DNA of 64,000 nucleotides from Anastrepha obliqua (lineage: Eukaryota > Arthropoda > Insecta > Diptera > Tephritidae), in contig NC_072892.1 of assembly GCF_027943255.1 (NCBI RefSeq), positions 24,141,792 to 24,205,791 of the forward strand. Direction: 5' to 3'. The notes beneath the pieces were generated by a model. The model made no database searches. It saw only the letters and a list, made by a program, of their open reading frames with translations, and was not told the origin of the DNA. Below, one piece after another: positions 44,156 to 54,993 of the stretch (position 1 is its first letter; every line of letters starts with the position of its first letter). The position numbers and the translations under genes are program-made.

Positions 44156-45257
44156 ATGGGCCGAAAGTCGGATTTGACATCGGAGCAAAAGCAACAAATT
44201 CCAGTTCTTTTGAATGCTAAGAACCTGAGCTATGCAGACATAGCAAGAACCATTGGAATATCCAAGCCGTCTGTGGTAAATGTTGCCAAAATGTGGAAAA
44301 ATACCAACAATGCTTTAGCGGTAACTTCAAACAATCGCCAAAATTGTCGCCGAGAACGCATCACTCAACCAGGCAGGATCGCAAAATTGTCCAAACAGTT
44401 CTCTGGAACAGAAATGCTTCAAGTCGGATGATTTTAAAAGAGGTTCAGGAATCTGGAGGAAATATTTCGGAAAGAACGTTACGACGAAGCTTATACGAAA
44501 ATGGACTTTTCTGCAGACGACCAGCAAAACAGCCAAAACTAATACCGTGTATGCGAAATCGGCGGAAACTTTAGGCACAATGTCCCAAAGACTTCGACGC
44601 AGAATATTGGAAAAAAGTAAGTTTAAAAAAAAAACTTGTTTTTCCTTTGTCAAATAGCAGTAAGAAGATGTAAATATTCACACTTTTTTGTGGTTTTGTT
44701 TTTCTTCTCACAGATCATCTTCAGCGATGAATGCCGATTGGAAGCGGCAACAAAAACGGCAAACTTTGTTCGCAGAAAAGTCGGAGAACGATATTCTGAA
44801 GATTGTGTGCTTCCAAGGGTCCAACATCCCCCCCAGTGTTATAGTTTGGGGCTGTATAACCTCAGAGGGACCAGGCCCGCTACATTTTGTTAACGGAACA
44901 ATGCGCTGTGGCCAGTACGTGGAGGTGCTGGAAAACGTTTTGCTGCCATATTTAGAAACCCTGAAGTATCCGAGAGACGAATACACCTTTATGCAAGAGG
45001 GAGCTCCATGTCACACATCGAGGATGAGCATGAATTGTCTGAATTCAATGGATATAATGGTTTTGCCATGGCGTACAATTCACCGGACCTTAACCCCATC
45101 GAAAATTGTTGGGCATACCTCAAATCGGCAGTATACTATACCAGCGGAATAATACACAATACAACAGCTTAAGGAAAACATCGAAGATGTGTGGTATAAT
45201 GACCAAAATCTTAAGATGAAGAATAAAAAAATGTTAGTTGAAAATAAATATTTTTAA
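44156..45257 (+). pseudogene. Tc1-type DD34E transposase with a probable intron
   Basis: The ATG at 44156 opens MGRKSDLTSEQKQQIPVLLN and SYADIARTIGISKPSVVNVAK (helix-turn-helix). A frameshift near 44370 leads to RQDRKIVQTVLWNRNASSR, NISERTLRRSLYENGLFCRR and a TAG near 44572. PKDFDAEYWKK then joins IIFSDECRLE (first Asp) across the 97-bp intron. A frameshift near 44800 precedes VIVWGCITSEGPGPLHFVNG, YTFMQEGAPCHTS (Glu at the second catalytic site) and, one frame over, SPDLNPIENCWAYLK (catalytic Glu). The original frame resumes at QQLKENIEDVWYND and stops at 45255. Length fits a roughly 335-residue protein. Confidence 0.88.
44617..44713 (+). other. Probable spliceosomal intron in the Tc1-type transposase
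   Basis: GTAAGT at 44617 and a T-rich tract ending TTCTTCTCACAG at 44713 match consensus splice sites. Removing the 97 bp joins EYWKK to IIFSDE, the continuous protein order expected in this family. The interval itself has no family similarity. Confidence 0.75.
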
Positions 45258-45666
45258 TGCAAAAATGTCAGAAGCTTTTAATAAAATAAAAACAAATATG
45301 TAAACTTTTTTAAATGCTTTAAACCGTTTGCTTTTTATTCGCTCTCAAAGCCATAGATATGTAATTTTTATCATGGGTCATAATTCAATGGCCAAGTACT
45401 GTATATATGAAATATTTTTCATTGAAAATATTTCATTAAAAATGTATTAATTTTTTCGTTGAAAATAAAAAAAATATATACATACGAGTATCATAAATAA
45501 TGTTTGACAAAAAATATTTTTTTTTTACTTTTAAAACTTGTTTAAAGTTTTGGCCCCCAAGGGTCAGGGTTCCTATAAAGCATGGTTTAATTTCGTTTTA
45601 CAATAACAATAAAGCATATCATTTTTGGCACATTTATGAAGGAAAAACAAAAACGGAGATTAAATA

Positions 45667-45811
45667 CAAGGTGGCGCAAAATTAATCATTCTATCAGAAC
45701 ATTTCCAATTTTTGCAAATAGTGCCGTACATCAACCATATTTGGCGCTTGTGAACTAGAAAGCGGCAGTATACAAACAGTCAAGCAAAATTACTAAATTT
45801 GCGCCACCTTG
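45667..45811. mobile_element. 145-bp MITE of the CAAGGTGGCGC family
   Basis: Ends CAAGGTGGCGCAAAATTA and AAATTTGCGCCACCTTG are inverted copies bordered by TA (45665-45666 and 45812-45813). The interior contains TTTTTGCAAATAGTGCCGTAC and AGTATACAAACAGTCAAGC, shared with 54994-55191. This is the cleanest solo copy and defines the family ends. Confidence 0.85.
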
Positions 45812-46137
45812 TAAAATCCATATGTTAGTATTTTATGGCAAATTTTCGGAAAAGTGCATTTTTCCCATGTGAATTCATTAGTAATTTTCAAAGCGTTGAC
45901 GGCGGCGCGGGTTAATATTAAATAAGAAAAAATTATATTATAAAAAAATAAATAAAAAATATACGTCTAATTCTTTTTGACCATAAAACAAATTTAGGGT
46001 CCCATCATTATCGTTTGGCTTGGAAACTCCTGGTGAGCCTTGGCCTGCAAAATTATGAGACTTTTTTGTCTCCATCTCCTTTCTAGAGGGTAATATCACG
46101 AAACCATTTTTTTTTTTTTTTGTTTTTTGCCACCCTA

Positions 46138-46792
46138 ATTTATATGCATACCTCAGTTAAATGCATACAGTCAGGGGCTTAATCTTCATACACCCCCAAA
46201 ATATTAAAAAGCATCAGACAAAATGTTTTCACCGATGTGAGTTTATTGCTTTTTTATTAGTACTAAAAATTTGTACTAAAAACATAGAGAAAGAAAAACT
46301 AAAAATTAATAGGAAAAAAACCATTCATACAATGAAAAAGTTTTTATTTTGCACATAAACTGCCGAGTAGCCGCTGAAATCCATTTATACCCGAAGAAAA
46401 GGAGATTTCGGCTTGAACTCACTAAACAAGCGAGCTAACTGATTTATGAAACAAGACTTGAGTTATGATAGGAGCGAGTTCAACTTGAAAGGCTATTCGC
46501 AAAATGATTCCATCACTTGAGCCAGCGAGTATAGTCCCAAGAAGGAAACACGTTAGTGACAACGTAATAGATTGGGAAAGTAACAAAACAAGCTTTAGAC
46601 ATCGTTACAGCACCGAGGAGGTCGGGACGTCTCCAATATAGATGCACGAAGCAGATGGAAAGCGATATGAATCGTGCGAATTTAAGCGCCGAGGCGGGGC
46701 TGGATCAAAAAATCTGGCGATTATGAACTAAGAGAGCTGACTCCAAGTGATATGGTACAGAAACAAGGAAGAAGAAGTAGAAGAAAAGATGG
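46138..46792. other. No gene recognised
   Basis: AT-rich spacer before the 5'-truncated mariner; nothing supported. Confidence 0.5.
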
Positions 46793-47423
46793 ATTCATTA
46801 CAGCAATCCAAAGAAAATAAAGTCATGGCGACTGCACGTACATGCTTCTACGTCGTCGCCTCGGCCGAATATTCACACTGCGATGGTTATGCTATGTATT
46901 AGGTGGGACCAAATTGGTTGTAATTATTATGAACTATTAAAACCAAACAAACCATCACTGGCGATCGGTATCGCCTTCAATTGATGCGATTGAGCCGAGC
47001 ACTGCGTGAGAAGCGCCCGTAATACGCGGAGAAGCATGAAGAAGTGATTCTACAGCATGAAAACGCTCGGCCTCACGTTGCCAAACTCGTTAAAACCTAC
47101 CTTGAAACACTGAAATGGGAAGTCTTACCCCACCCGCCATATTCTCCAGATATTGCGTTGTCAGATTATCACCTGTTCCGATCGATGGCACGTGGTCTAG
47201 CTGACCAGCAGTTCCATTCAAATGAAGATATCAAAAAATGGCTTGATCCGTGGATAGCCTCAAAAGATGAACAGTTTTACCGCGACGGTATACGAGATCT
47301 ACCAGAAGTATGGGAAAAAGTAGTAGCCAGCGATGGGCAATACTTTCAATGATTCACTTGCAGCTATTTTTTTCAGAATAAAGTTGTTTTTGCATCAGAA
47401 AAACAGCGGGAACTTAGTTGCGC
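46793..47423 (+). pseudogene. 5'-truncated mariner, same subfamily as 32-kb copy
   Basis: Broken frames give SSPRPNIHTAMVMLCI and LSRALREKRP. An intact stretch then reads ILQHENARPHVAKLVKTYLETLKWEVLPHPPYSPD, ALSDYHLFRSMARGLADQQFHSNEDIKKWLDP and WEKVVASDGQYFQ with its normal stop at about 47352. The second catalytic site is Glu (HENARPH), as in the 32-kb copy; the third Asp is present. The right TIR AACTTAGTTGCGC ends at 47423. Confidence 0.88.
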
Positions 47424-48353
47424 AAAATTCAAAAAAGTATCATCAAAACTTCACACTTTTTAATCAAAAATTTTCGAAAATTTCAGCTATGCAGCTTTAA
47501 ATCTAATTGAATTTCGGTATAATAAAATGGCAATTTCAAGTAACTCAAAATTTGAATTGATTTTTGTCAATTTTTTTGCTGGCGGTCTTGTCGATTTTCT
47601 CCATTTAAAACATGCTCAACTTTTTGGATTACAAATTCAATGGGCTTGCAACCAATTACTATATATAATACAACACATACAGGCATACTTTTCTTATATT
47701 GTTATAATGGGTGGGATGAGTAATAACGGGTGATTAATTCACACTTATGCCAAATTTATGCTGATAATCATTTGTAAGAAAAAAAATTAAAAAAATTATT
47801 TTGACACGGCAATGATTTTGACACTAAATAATGAAAGTTCTGGCGGCTTGTTGCATATCTTGTCCACCTGTTTGAGTTCCTTTTCAGGTGCATATCTATA
47901 AACCTCTATAGGTACATACAAACATACATAGATATATTCATACATACATATATGAGCATCATTTGCCGCTTAATGCTGTGGCCACCGCTGCCACGGTGAC
48001 CTCGAAAAATAATAATAAAATATTTATACGTGCATAGACTCAAAAATAAATAAAATGCATGTTTACCATTGCAGCAGCCTGGAGAAAAAAGTTTTCTGTT
48101 TTTTCCAGTGTCAAATTATGTGTTAAAATAATGACAATAAACAGTGTATCAGCTGAACAACATTTTGCTGCTGTTTGGCATGATTTTTTCCATTTTCATA
48201 GAATAAGTATTGGCCAGCCGAAGCAATCTTGTGAGAGTAACTTCAGCTGCCATGTCATAGGCGATTCGGCAGCAGAATTGTGTCCGCTCATTTCCCACGC
48301 TTTACAGACAGTCGTTAGTCAGACGGCAAGGAATAACTTAAGCAATAGCTGCC
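47424..48353. other. No gene recognised
   Basis: AT-rich DNA with CATA repeats at 47921-47955. A 143-codon frame at 48059-48490 shows no domain and runs into the TTAA-flanked element, so it is not called. Confidence 0.5.
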
Positions 48354-48357
48354 TTAA

Positions 48358-49007
48358 GGGGTCCCGGTGGTCTAGAATTTTCCAAAAGTCGATTTGTTTT
48401 TCGAAGAATATTTCCAGTAATTTCGATTCTACAGCCGTTTTAGAATCTGACTCTACCAGATTCGTTACGCGGCCACTCTCAAAACTTTAAACTCATTTAT
48501 CTCGAAACGACTTTTTGCGGCCTGGTGTTGTCAAAAAACAACAACAAATTTTCAACTCAATCGTGTGAAATTTTAATTTGTTAACAACCTCAATGGCCAT
48601 CGCCCGTACTATAATAATATCTTTTATTTCAATTATTTCGTATTTTTCTGATCAAAAAACTGAAAAAAAAACGATTTATAGTGTCAAATTCAAAAACCAC
48701 GCCATTTTGTCAAACAAATTTTTTTTTACTCTACTACAGTCATACTGATTAAAAATTTTTTTGATTTTTGTGTTTCAGATAAATACAAGAGCCAAAATGG
48801 ACAGCAGCGGCCATGTCCAATTTTTCGGAAGGTCAACTTCAGCGCCATTTTTTAAATTATTAAAATTAAAAAGAATTTTTTTTTATTTTTGTATTTAAAG
48901 AAAGTTAAATAAAAAGCCTCAAAAATTTTAATAAGTTTTTCATTTTTTTATTGTAAAAAAAATGCTGAAAATACCCTTAATTTTCGAGCTCTAGACCACC
49001 GGGTCCC
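48358..49007. mobile_element. TTAA-flanked MITE (piggyBac-like ends)
   Basis: GGGGTCCCGGTGGTCTAGA at the left and its complement TCTAGACCACCGGGTCCC at the right form the TIRs. TTAA flanks both sides (48354-48357 and 49008-49011). TTAA target duplication is the hallmark of piggyBac-type elements. The 650-bp interior has no transposase and is AT-rich, so the element is non-autonomous. Confidence 0.82.
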
Positions 49008-49011
49008 TTAA

Positions 49012-49375
49012 GTTTTTCGTGTATCTCACTTTTTACCGTTGTGCAGATCCATTACTAAAAACACCCTCAACGGGTTGTCGAAAATTGTCCACAGCAGAGA
49101 TCACCTAGTTGTTGTCGCCAAAAAATTACGTAAAAGTTCAGGTATTTCTCAATGAAAAACATTTTTATAGCCCAGAAATATGTAAAAAATATTTGCTATT
49201 GTAAATTTTCCAAGTCAATGTTATTATTTTGCATTTTTCCCCCATTATTTTTAATGTTATCACAAAAATTCCAATTTGGCCATAGCAACACCACCAATAA
49301 AGACGAATCACTCACAGGGCTAGTTTACTGGGGCGGAAGCCCTTGGTCGGGAAAGCCCCTAAATCATTCCGATAA
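49012..49375. other. Spacer ending in the shared motif
   Basis: AT-rich sequence; from about 49320, GGCGGAAGCCCTTGGTCGGG and AATCATTCCGATAATG match the motif at 7835-7925 and abut the Jockey-like RT fragment. Confidence 0.5.
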
Positions 49376-50262
49376 TGTTCAACCGACTTCCCTATCCACC
49401 AGAGGGAGCCTCCCTGGTCTCATACGCTGACGACTGCACGATAATGGCGTCGGGCAATGACATTGAAGGCCTGTGCTCCGAAGTGAACACCTACCTCACC
49501 AACCTTTTTCGCTTTTTCACTGCGAGGAATTTCCAACTTTCCCCCACTAAGTCCACGGCGACCGTCTTTACCACCTGGACAAAGGAGGGCAAACTTCAAC
49601 TCAAGGTAAAAGTCGATGACACACCAATTCCGACTGTAAACGATCCCAAAATTTTGGGTGTAATAATTTGGGTGGACAAAACTCCAGACATGCCAAAACA
49701 ATGACATTCGGACAGCGACGGGTTGCCTCCTGTGGTCCCCTCTTCAACACCTTCACAATGAGGCACAGATGCTCCCTGTAATGGAGCACAATAAACTGCT
49801 CAGCAAGCAGTTCCTGTTAGGGTGCTACCGCAGGTTTCACCCTTGCAGACACCTGCATGAGCCACAGACGCCTCCCAGGCACGTCAGGAAACACCTATTA
49901 AACTACGCCAACGATATCCAGGACAAAACTAACATACATCTACAGGACCAGCCAGTGTTTAGGCAGACATTAAGTAACACTCATCGGGATACCGTTACCA
50001 CCTTCTTAAGCTCCCGACCACCGACATTAAGTAACACTCATCGGGATACCGTCACCACCTTCTTAAGCTCCCGACCACCGAATGCCGTAACCGGAGTCCA
50101 ACCACCACCTACAGCAGAAGAAGAGCTCCAGCTTCCCTGTGAAACCTGCGTAACACTGACATGTTTCCTGGGCCTACCTTTAGATGAACTAGTCGAAGAC
50201 GACCGGTGATATACCCTACAGCGATGAGGCTTGTATTACTGCTGCAACAACAACATCAACGA
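49376..50262 (+). pseudogene. Jockey-like non-LTR retrotransposon RT end and C-terminus
   Basis: An open frame reads RLPYPPEGASLVSYADDCTIMASG (RT motif C with YADD), FFTARNFQLSPTKSTATVF, VDDTPIPTVNDPKILGV. After a frameshift near 49700 it continues with ATGCLLWSPLQHLHNEAQ, MLPVMEHNKLLSKQFLLGC, PPRHVRKHLLNYANDIQ, TTFLSSRPPNAVTGVQ and FLGLPLDELVEDDR with a stop near 50208. ATTACTGCTGCAACAACAAC forms the tail. There is no RNase H domain. It is better preserved than its minus-strand relative at 6948-7830. Confidence 0.88.
49967..50080 (+). repeat. In-frame 57-bp tandem duplication
   Basis: Units 49967-50023 and 50024-50080 differ at one base (GTTACC versus GTCACC) and each encode TLSNTHRDTVTTFLSSRPP. 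The sister copy at 6948 has a single unit, so this is a recent duplication in this lineage. Confidence 0.95.
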
Positions 50263-50599
50263 AGCACTCACACCATCACACACTTAAATGCCTGTCAACT
50301 CACACCAACGGGGACGCCAAAAAATAGGAAGGAGAGGAGTGTTTTACTTGAAATTTTCCACAATAGTTTTTACCGACCTCTGTTGTTAACGAACCGCTGT
50401 CACATCAGCTATTACGTCAGCAAATCAGCTGATTTCTTCAAAACCGCAGAGAGGCGGTTAGCGGCCTGAAGTTGATAGAGATGACTTATAAATTAATTTG
50501 GAGGCACGTGGTCGGGGTGAGAACGAGGTATTAAAAAACAAAAATGTATATCGTCTTTTTTGGTTAATATTCAAAAAGTGAAAGTTAATATTTTCACGA
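50263..50599. other. No gene recognised
   Basis: Short spacer. GTCAGCAAATCAGCTGATTT lies near 50415; nothing is called. Confidence 0.45.
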
Positions 50600-50975
50600 A
50601 AAAATAGACCCGATAGGCGGTGCTGGAGTCTACTTATTTGTAAAAATTATATTTGTGATCCGATTTGGTTCATATTTAAAATGTATATCACTTCTATTAA
50701 AAAAAAAATTAAAACCACCCGATAGATGGCGCTGGATTCCGTTATTTGTTAACATTTTATTACTGAACCGATTTGGGTCCTATTCAAAATGTATGTCACT
50801 TATAAATAAATAAATATTTTTTAGAAAAAAATGCCCTATAGACGGTGCTGGAGTCTACTTTTTGTCTGCTTCAGATTCAAATTTTCTATCACTTAGGTAT
50901 ATAAATATAAATAATTCCACTACAAATAGACTTGATAGATGGCGCTGCAGGCCAAATATGTGTAAAAATTGTTTC
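50600..50975. repeat. Minisatellite with a GATAGATGGCGCTGGA core
   Basis: Four units begin near 50612 (GATAGGCGGTGCTGGAGTC), 50722 (GATAGATGGCGCTGGATTC), 50836 (TATAGACGGTGCTGGAGTC) and 50932 (GATAGATGGCGCTGCAG), about 100-115 bp apart. Between cores the units share a GATCCGATTTGGTTCATATT, AAAATGTATATCACTT order. No coding capacity is seen. Confidence 0.75.
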
Positions 50976-51770
50976 ACAGTCCGACTTCATTCGCGATTTG
51001 AGTTGGGTATCCAAGAAATAATATTTTCCCAAATATAAAAAAAATATATTTACGTTCCTAAATAGAGCCACTAGCACTGCGATCGAGATTTAGCCCATAA
51101 AAATAAAGTCAGAAAATTCAGGGAAAACATTTCTTTAATGCATTTCTTGCTCTTATATAAATTCTCCTTAATACAAAACTTTATACGATACAGGAAACTC
51201 CTATAGTTCCACGGCCGACTTGCTTTCTCCATAACCATAAAGAAAGCACAGCAGCAATCACAAGTTGATGGATAAAAACTCGAAAACCTCTGTTTTTCGC
51301 ACTATTAATTATAGGAATGTCGCTTGCGCTCGAGTGGGAATTCCAAATTTTTTTTATTCTTAGAGTGGATGGAAATACCAAAAATAAAGCCTACAACAGG
51401 GCAATAAAATATTTGTATTTTTATTTTTTTATTATTTTTTTATAAAAGTTTACATAGCAATACAATTATTATAAAAATTTACAAACTATCGGTGCACTAG
51501 GAACAGAGGCTTTAGGCTGAAAAAACATTAAATAAAATACTTTGCCTTAACGGCAGTGCCAGGTATTTGCTAGTAACCATACATATTTACATATTTAGTA
51601 TACATATTTACATATCACAGTTACAAACACACATACCCTCGAGGATATGTCGGTAGCCAAGAGCTGTTGTTGTTGTTGTTGAAATGGTTGAGTATTTCCA
51701 CTGAAATAATCTTTACTAGTGACCAGCACCCTTTTATGGTACAACCACTGTCCTCGTGTGATGATGTTTT
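50976..51770. other. No gene recognised
   Basis: AT-rich DNA with (TTG)n at about 51665-51682. Confidence 0.5.
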
Positions 51771-53050
51771 GTTTTTTTTTTTTTTTGCTTCTACGTCAGA
51801 TCCATTTAGTGAGGTCCAAGTATAGCATCAAATTCTTTATCTCGATGTGTGAGATCTCATTAATTTGCTGTAATAAAAGCTTACCGAAGGAGCGAAGTCG
51901 TGCCCTACCTAGCCCTGGACATTCACATAAGTAGTGGAAAAGACTTTTCTTCATCCCTTCCGCTTGACAGCTTCTGCATATGGGATTGAAGGGGAGGTTG
52001 AGACTGGCTGCATGCTCCCCTATTTTCCAATGACCTGTAAGGGTTGCAGTGATGCGTGAGATGTTTGGTCGAGAACATCCTAATAGGCGATTCGTCCTTT
52101 GCATTTTGTACGACGGCGTTTTTTGTTGTAATACATGCAGTTAATTGCTTTCACCTTCTTTCGGCTAAATCATGACAGCGTAAAGCAATGGAGTGGGGTT
52201 GAGACTGCCACCACCTCTGCTAAGTCTAGTGTCGCACCTTTTCTTGTTAGCTCACCCGCTATCGCAATGACCAAGCAGCTCGAGTTCCTTTCTGCACTGT
52301 AAAACCAACTTGGATGAAATGGAATTAGAATCTAAGGCCTTAATAGCTGCTTGACTGTCTGAGAAGATAGCTACTCTTACACCAACTTCCTTATAGAGCT
52401 CTAGGGATTTGCATGCTTCTCTGATCGCTAGAAGTTTTGTTTGGAACACGCTGGCATAATCAGGAACTCTAATTGATTGATATAGGTTGAGTAGCTCCGA
52501 ATGGAAGCCAGCTCCCACCCCGCAGTTCATCTTAGAACCGTCGGTGTAGATTTCAATATCGTATCTTCCAATCACCTTCCCTTTGCCCCATTCGGCTCTC
52601 GGTGGAAAACGTACCGTAAAGCCTTTCTTGAAGTTAAGGTCGGGGACTGTGTAGTCTGATCCGTTTTTGGGCAGCGAGGGTCCCTGTAGGATGATCTTGC
52701 TGTGACCGTACGACCTTGTTGTCCAGCTTCCGATATCTCTGAGTCTCACCGCGCTGCAATTAGCAAGTGTTTTTATATGTAAGTCTACTGGTAATAGATG
52801 AGTTAGTACATTGAGCGCTTCAGTAGGACTGGTGCTAAGCGCTCCTATAGTTAAGATACACGCTGTTCTTTGTATCTTGTTCAACTTGGTTTGGTTGTAT
52901 TTCTTTTCTATTGGGGGCCACCAGACTAGTGCCGCATATGTTAGTATTGGCCTTACAATGGCTGTATAGGACCAATTGGATAGTTTTGGTTGAATACTTT
53001 GACAAGAGATACTTCTGCTGAAGCACACTCGTCCATACCAGTTTGAAAAA
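51771..53050 (-). pseudogene. Non-LTR retrotransposon RT end, RNase H domain and tail
   Basis: A minus-strand open frame (about 53103-52252) encodes YTAIVRPILTYAALVWW, KLNKIQRTACILTIGAL and SPTEALNVLTHLLPVDLHIK (RT thumb), then IEIYTDGSKMNCGVGAGF (Asp), SVFQTKLLAIREAC (Glu) and AIFSDSQAAIKALDS (Asp): all three RNase H acids are present. After a frameshift at about 52250 the tail continues with ISRITATLTGHWKIGEH, ICRSCQAEGMKKSLFHYLCECPGLGR and LYLDLTKWI. A run of A (minus strand) near 51771-51787 ends it. The RT core is absent. Confidence 0.9.
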
Positions 53051-54678
53051 AGAAAATTTAAGTCGAAGAAAGCTAATTTTTTGCTGTACTGCATAGCGAG
53101 CAAAAAAACATGTGATGAAAAATTATAAAACTATAATTAAATAATTATAAAAATTAAATTAACCAAGAAGTCCCTGTCGACAAACCCTTTATATTTAAAA
53201 ACCGAAGATGAACACGCTTCAACTTGCTTACATACAAAAGTACACACACACATACACACGCATTTATGTTTGTTAATTAATGCACTTGTGTGCGTGTGTT
53301 TATAAACATAATTCGCATTTTATAAAACAAAAGCTTAGTAATACAGTGGAAGTTGAAATGTCGTCAAGTGCTTGGAAGCCTTAAAAGAAATAAAAGTTAT
53401 GGCTCTTTAATTAAGCTCATTTATAAAGACACATCCATATGGGGGCAAATAAATTGGAAGTAATCGAAATAAAAACACGAAAGCATAAGAGAAACTAACG
53501 GGAATAATTGCTTAATATTTGTAAAAATTTTTAATTTTCCAATGCGGTATAATTCACATTGAGCAGGTAACAAGCATGATGGAAAGAATAATGAGATGGC
53601 GCCTATCGTGGTCCCGTTACTTTGCTCTCAGCGAATTTGACAATGAGTTACGTGGTTTTAGTACCAGTATGGCCAGATTACCATTTTCGTAACTTGACTT
53701 AGCATTTCTTTTTTTTGTTATTTAGTCTCGGAGTTTTAGTTCTTTCTTCAAGAAATTTTTTTAGCCTCTCCTAATTAAAAATTAATGTTTATAATTTTGT
53801 AAAATATACATTTTTTAATAATTAGTTAAATAATTCACTAAGTTTTCTTTAGATTTACTTTTTTTAACATCTGGTAGCATTGCCCGCGATTGCAGGTGTT
53901 GTTGGTGTTCTTCTACTTTCGTCAGTCAAATCTCTCTCTCGCTACTGCAGTGTTGCCTAGCTTTGGGTATAAAAACGCACTAAAGTGCCCGTTTAAAGAA
54001 AATAAAAACCAAATTTTTATTGAATCACTTAAAGAACTTTGTATGCGTGACAAATTGTCTTCAGAATGTGCGTTTTTTTTTTAATAAATGTGTTGTGGAT
54101 ATGTACAATTTAATTTATGAGTTTTTTGTTGAAAAAAACTTTTTTGTTAAGGGAACGACTTATTTGCTATATTTGAGGTTATTTAACCAAATGAGGTACT
54201 CATTTTGTTAAAATGTCAGTATGGTTTTTTCAGTATATTCTGGTATTTTTTTTTGCTTATTTTTATTATGAATACACCTCTTGATGCCCTATGTCCCACT
54301 AAGGATTGATGGCCGGAAGAAACGATTACACCTCTATGGTTTTAATCCGCATATTCCGTAAATTCAAACGCCTTTTAAAATGTGCAAAAATATTTTCAAT
54401 CTTAAGAAGAGTTCAGAGAGGGACGTTTAATATTCTTGCATAACCTTAAAAGCAGCAAAAAATTAAATTCACGCTTTCAAAATATCAAATTTTATAAGAA
54501 CCAACTAATTTTCATTAGCACTAAAATCTTCCCAGAGTGGCCTTTTTTATTTTTTAACCTTCTTTTGTATAATAATACAGTTTTTTTTTTAACTTAAAGT
54601 TTCGGTAGCTTTAAATTAATAAAAAAAGAAACAAACACGAAACTTCAAGATTTTCGCATTTTCGGTATAAAAAAGCAC
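53051..54678. other. No gene recognised
   Basis: AT-rich DNA with CACACATA repeats near 53240-53262 and T-runs near 54071 and 54580. No supported feature. Confidence 0.55.
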
Positions 54679-54681
54679 TAA

Positions 54682-54930
54682 GGGTATATTCAGAAACGCA
54701 TTATAAATGCGCAGTAATTGCAGCGCTGGCAGCACTGCCAATGTGACAAGTGTTGCAATTGATAGATTGGCAGTATTAAAATTTTTCCTGCAAATAATGC
54801 GCGACGTTTGATACAAAAATGGCGTTTTGGAACGCGATGCATTTGCAGTACTGCCATATTTGCATTTCTGAACGCATTGCCAACACTGCAAAAGTACGTT
54901 GCGCATTATAATGCGTTATTGAATATACCC
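54682..54930. mobile_element. 249-bp MITE with TAA duplication
   Basis: GGGTATATTCAGAAACGCAT at the left pairs with the complement of the right end (GGGTATATTCAATAACGCAT). The pairing continues inward over about 35 bp. TAA flanks both sides (54679-54681 and 54931-54933). A three-base TWA duplication suggests PIF/Harbinger-type mobilisation. The interior has further GCAGTACTGCCA-like partial palindromes. Confidence 0.8.
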
Positions 54931-54993
54931 TAAATTAATTGCGAAGAGCAAAAGTGAATAATTAGTTTAGTATAGGGCTTTTCAAAGTTTTCC

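Larger units (their letters stand above)
43756..45401 (+). mobile_element. Full-length Tc1-type transposon with TIRs and TA duplication
   Basis: CAGTACCTGGCCATTGAATT at the left end and CAGTACTTGGCCATTGAATT (right end, complement) form TIRs of about 30 bp. TA flanks both sides (43754-43755 and 45402-45403). Both ends are well preserved and the length of 1646 bp is typical of intact Tc1 family members. The transposase gene inside is damaged. Confidence 0.92.
43094..46135. mobile_element. TIR host element containing a nested Tc1 and a MITE
   Basis: The left end GGGCGGGCCAAAAAACAAA and right end complement GGGTGGCAAAAAACAAA are bordered by TA (43092-43093 and 46136-46137). Subtracting the nested Tc1 (1646 bp) and MITE (145 bp) leaves about 1.25 kb of AT-rich, non-coding sequence. 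Degenerate internal units near 43320, 43460 and 43710 share a GCTTGGGGNNNATCAGAATG-like core. The GGGTGG terminus matches the palindromic element at 14692. Confidence 0.65.

Noticed and set aside
48059..48490. 143-codon plus-strand frame
   Set aside because: No domain, and its end lies inside the TTAA-flanked MITE, so it is not a conserved gene.
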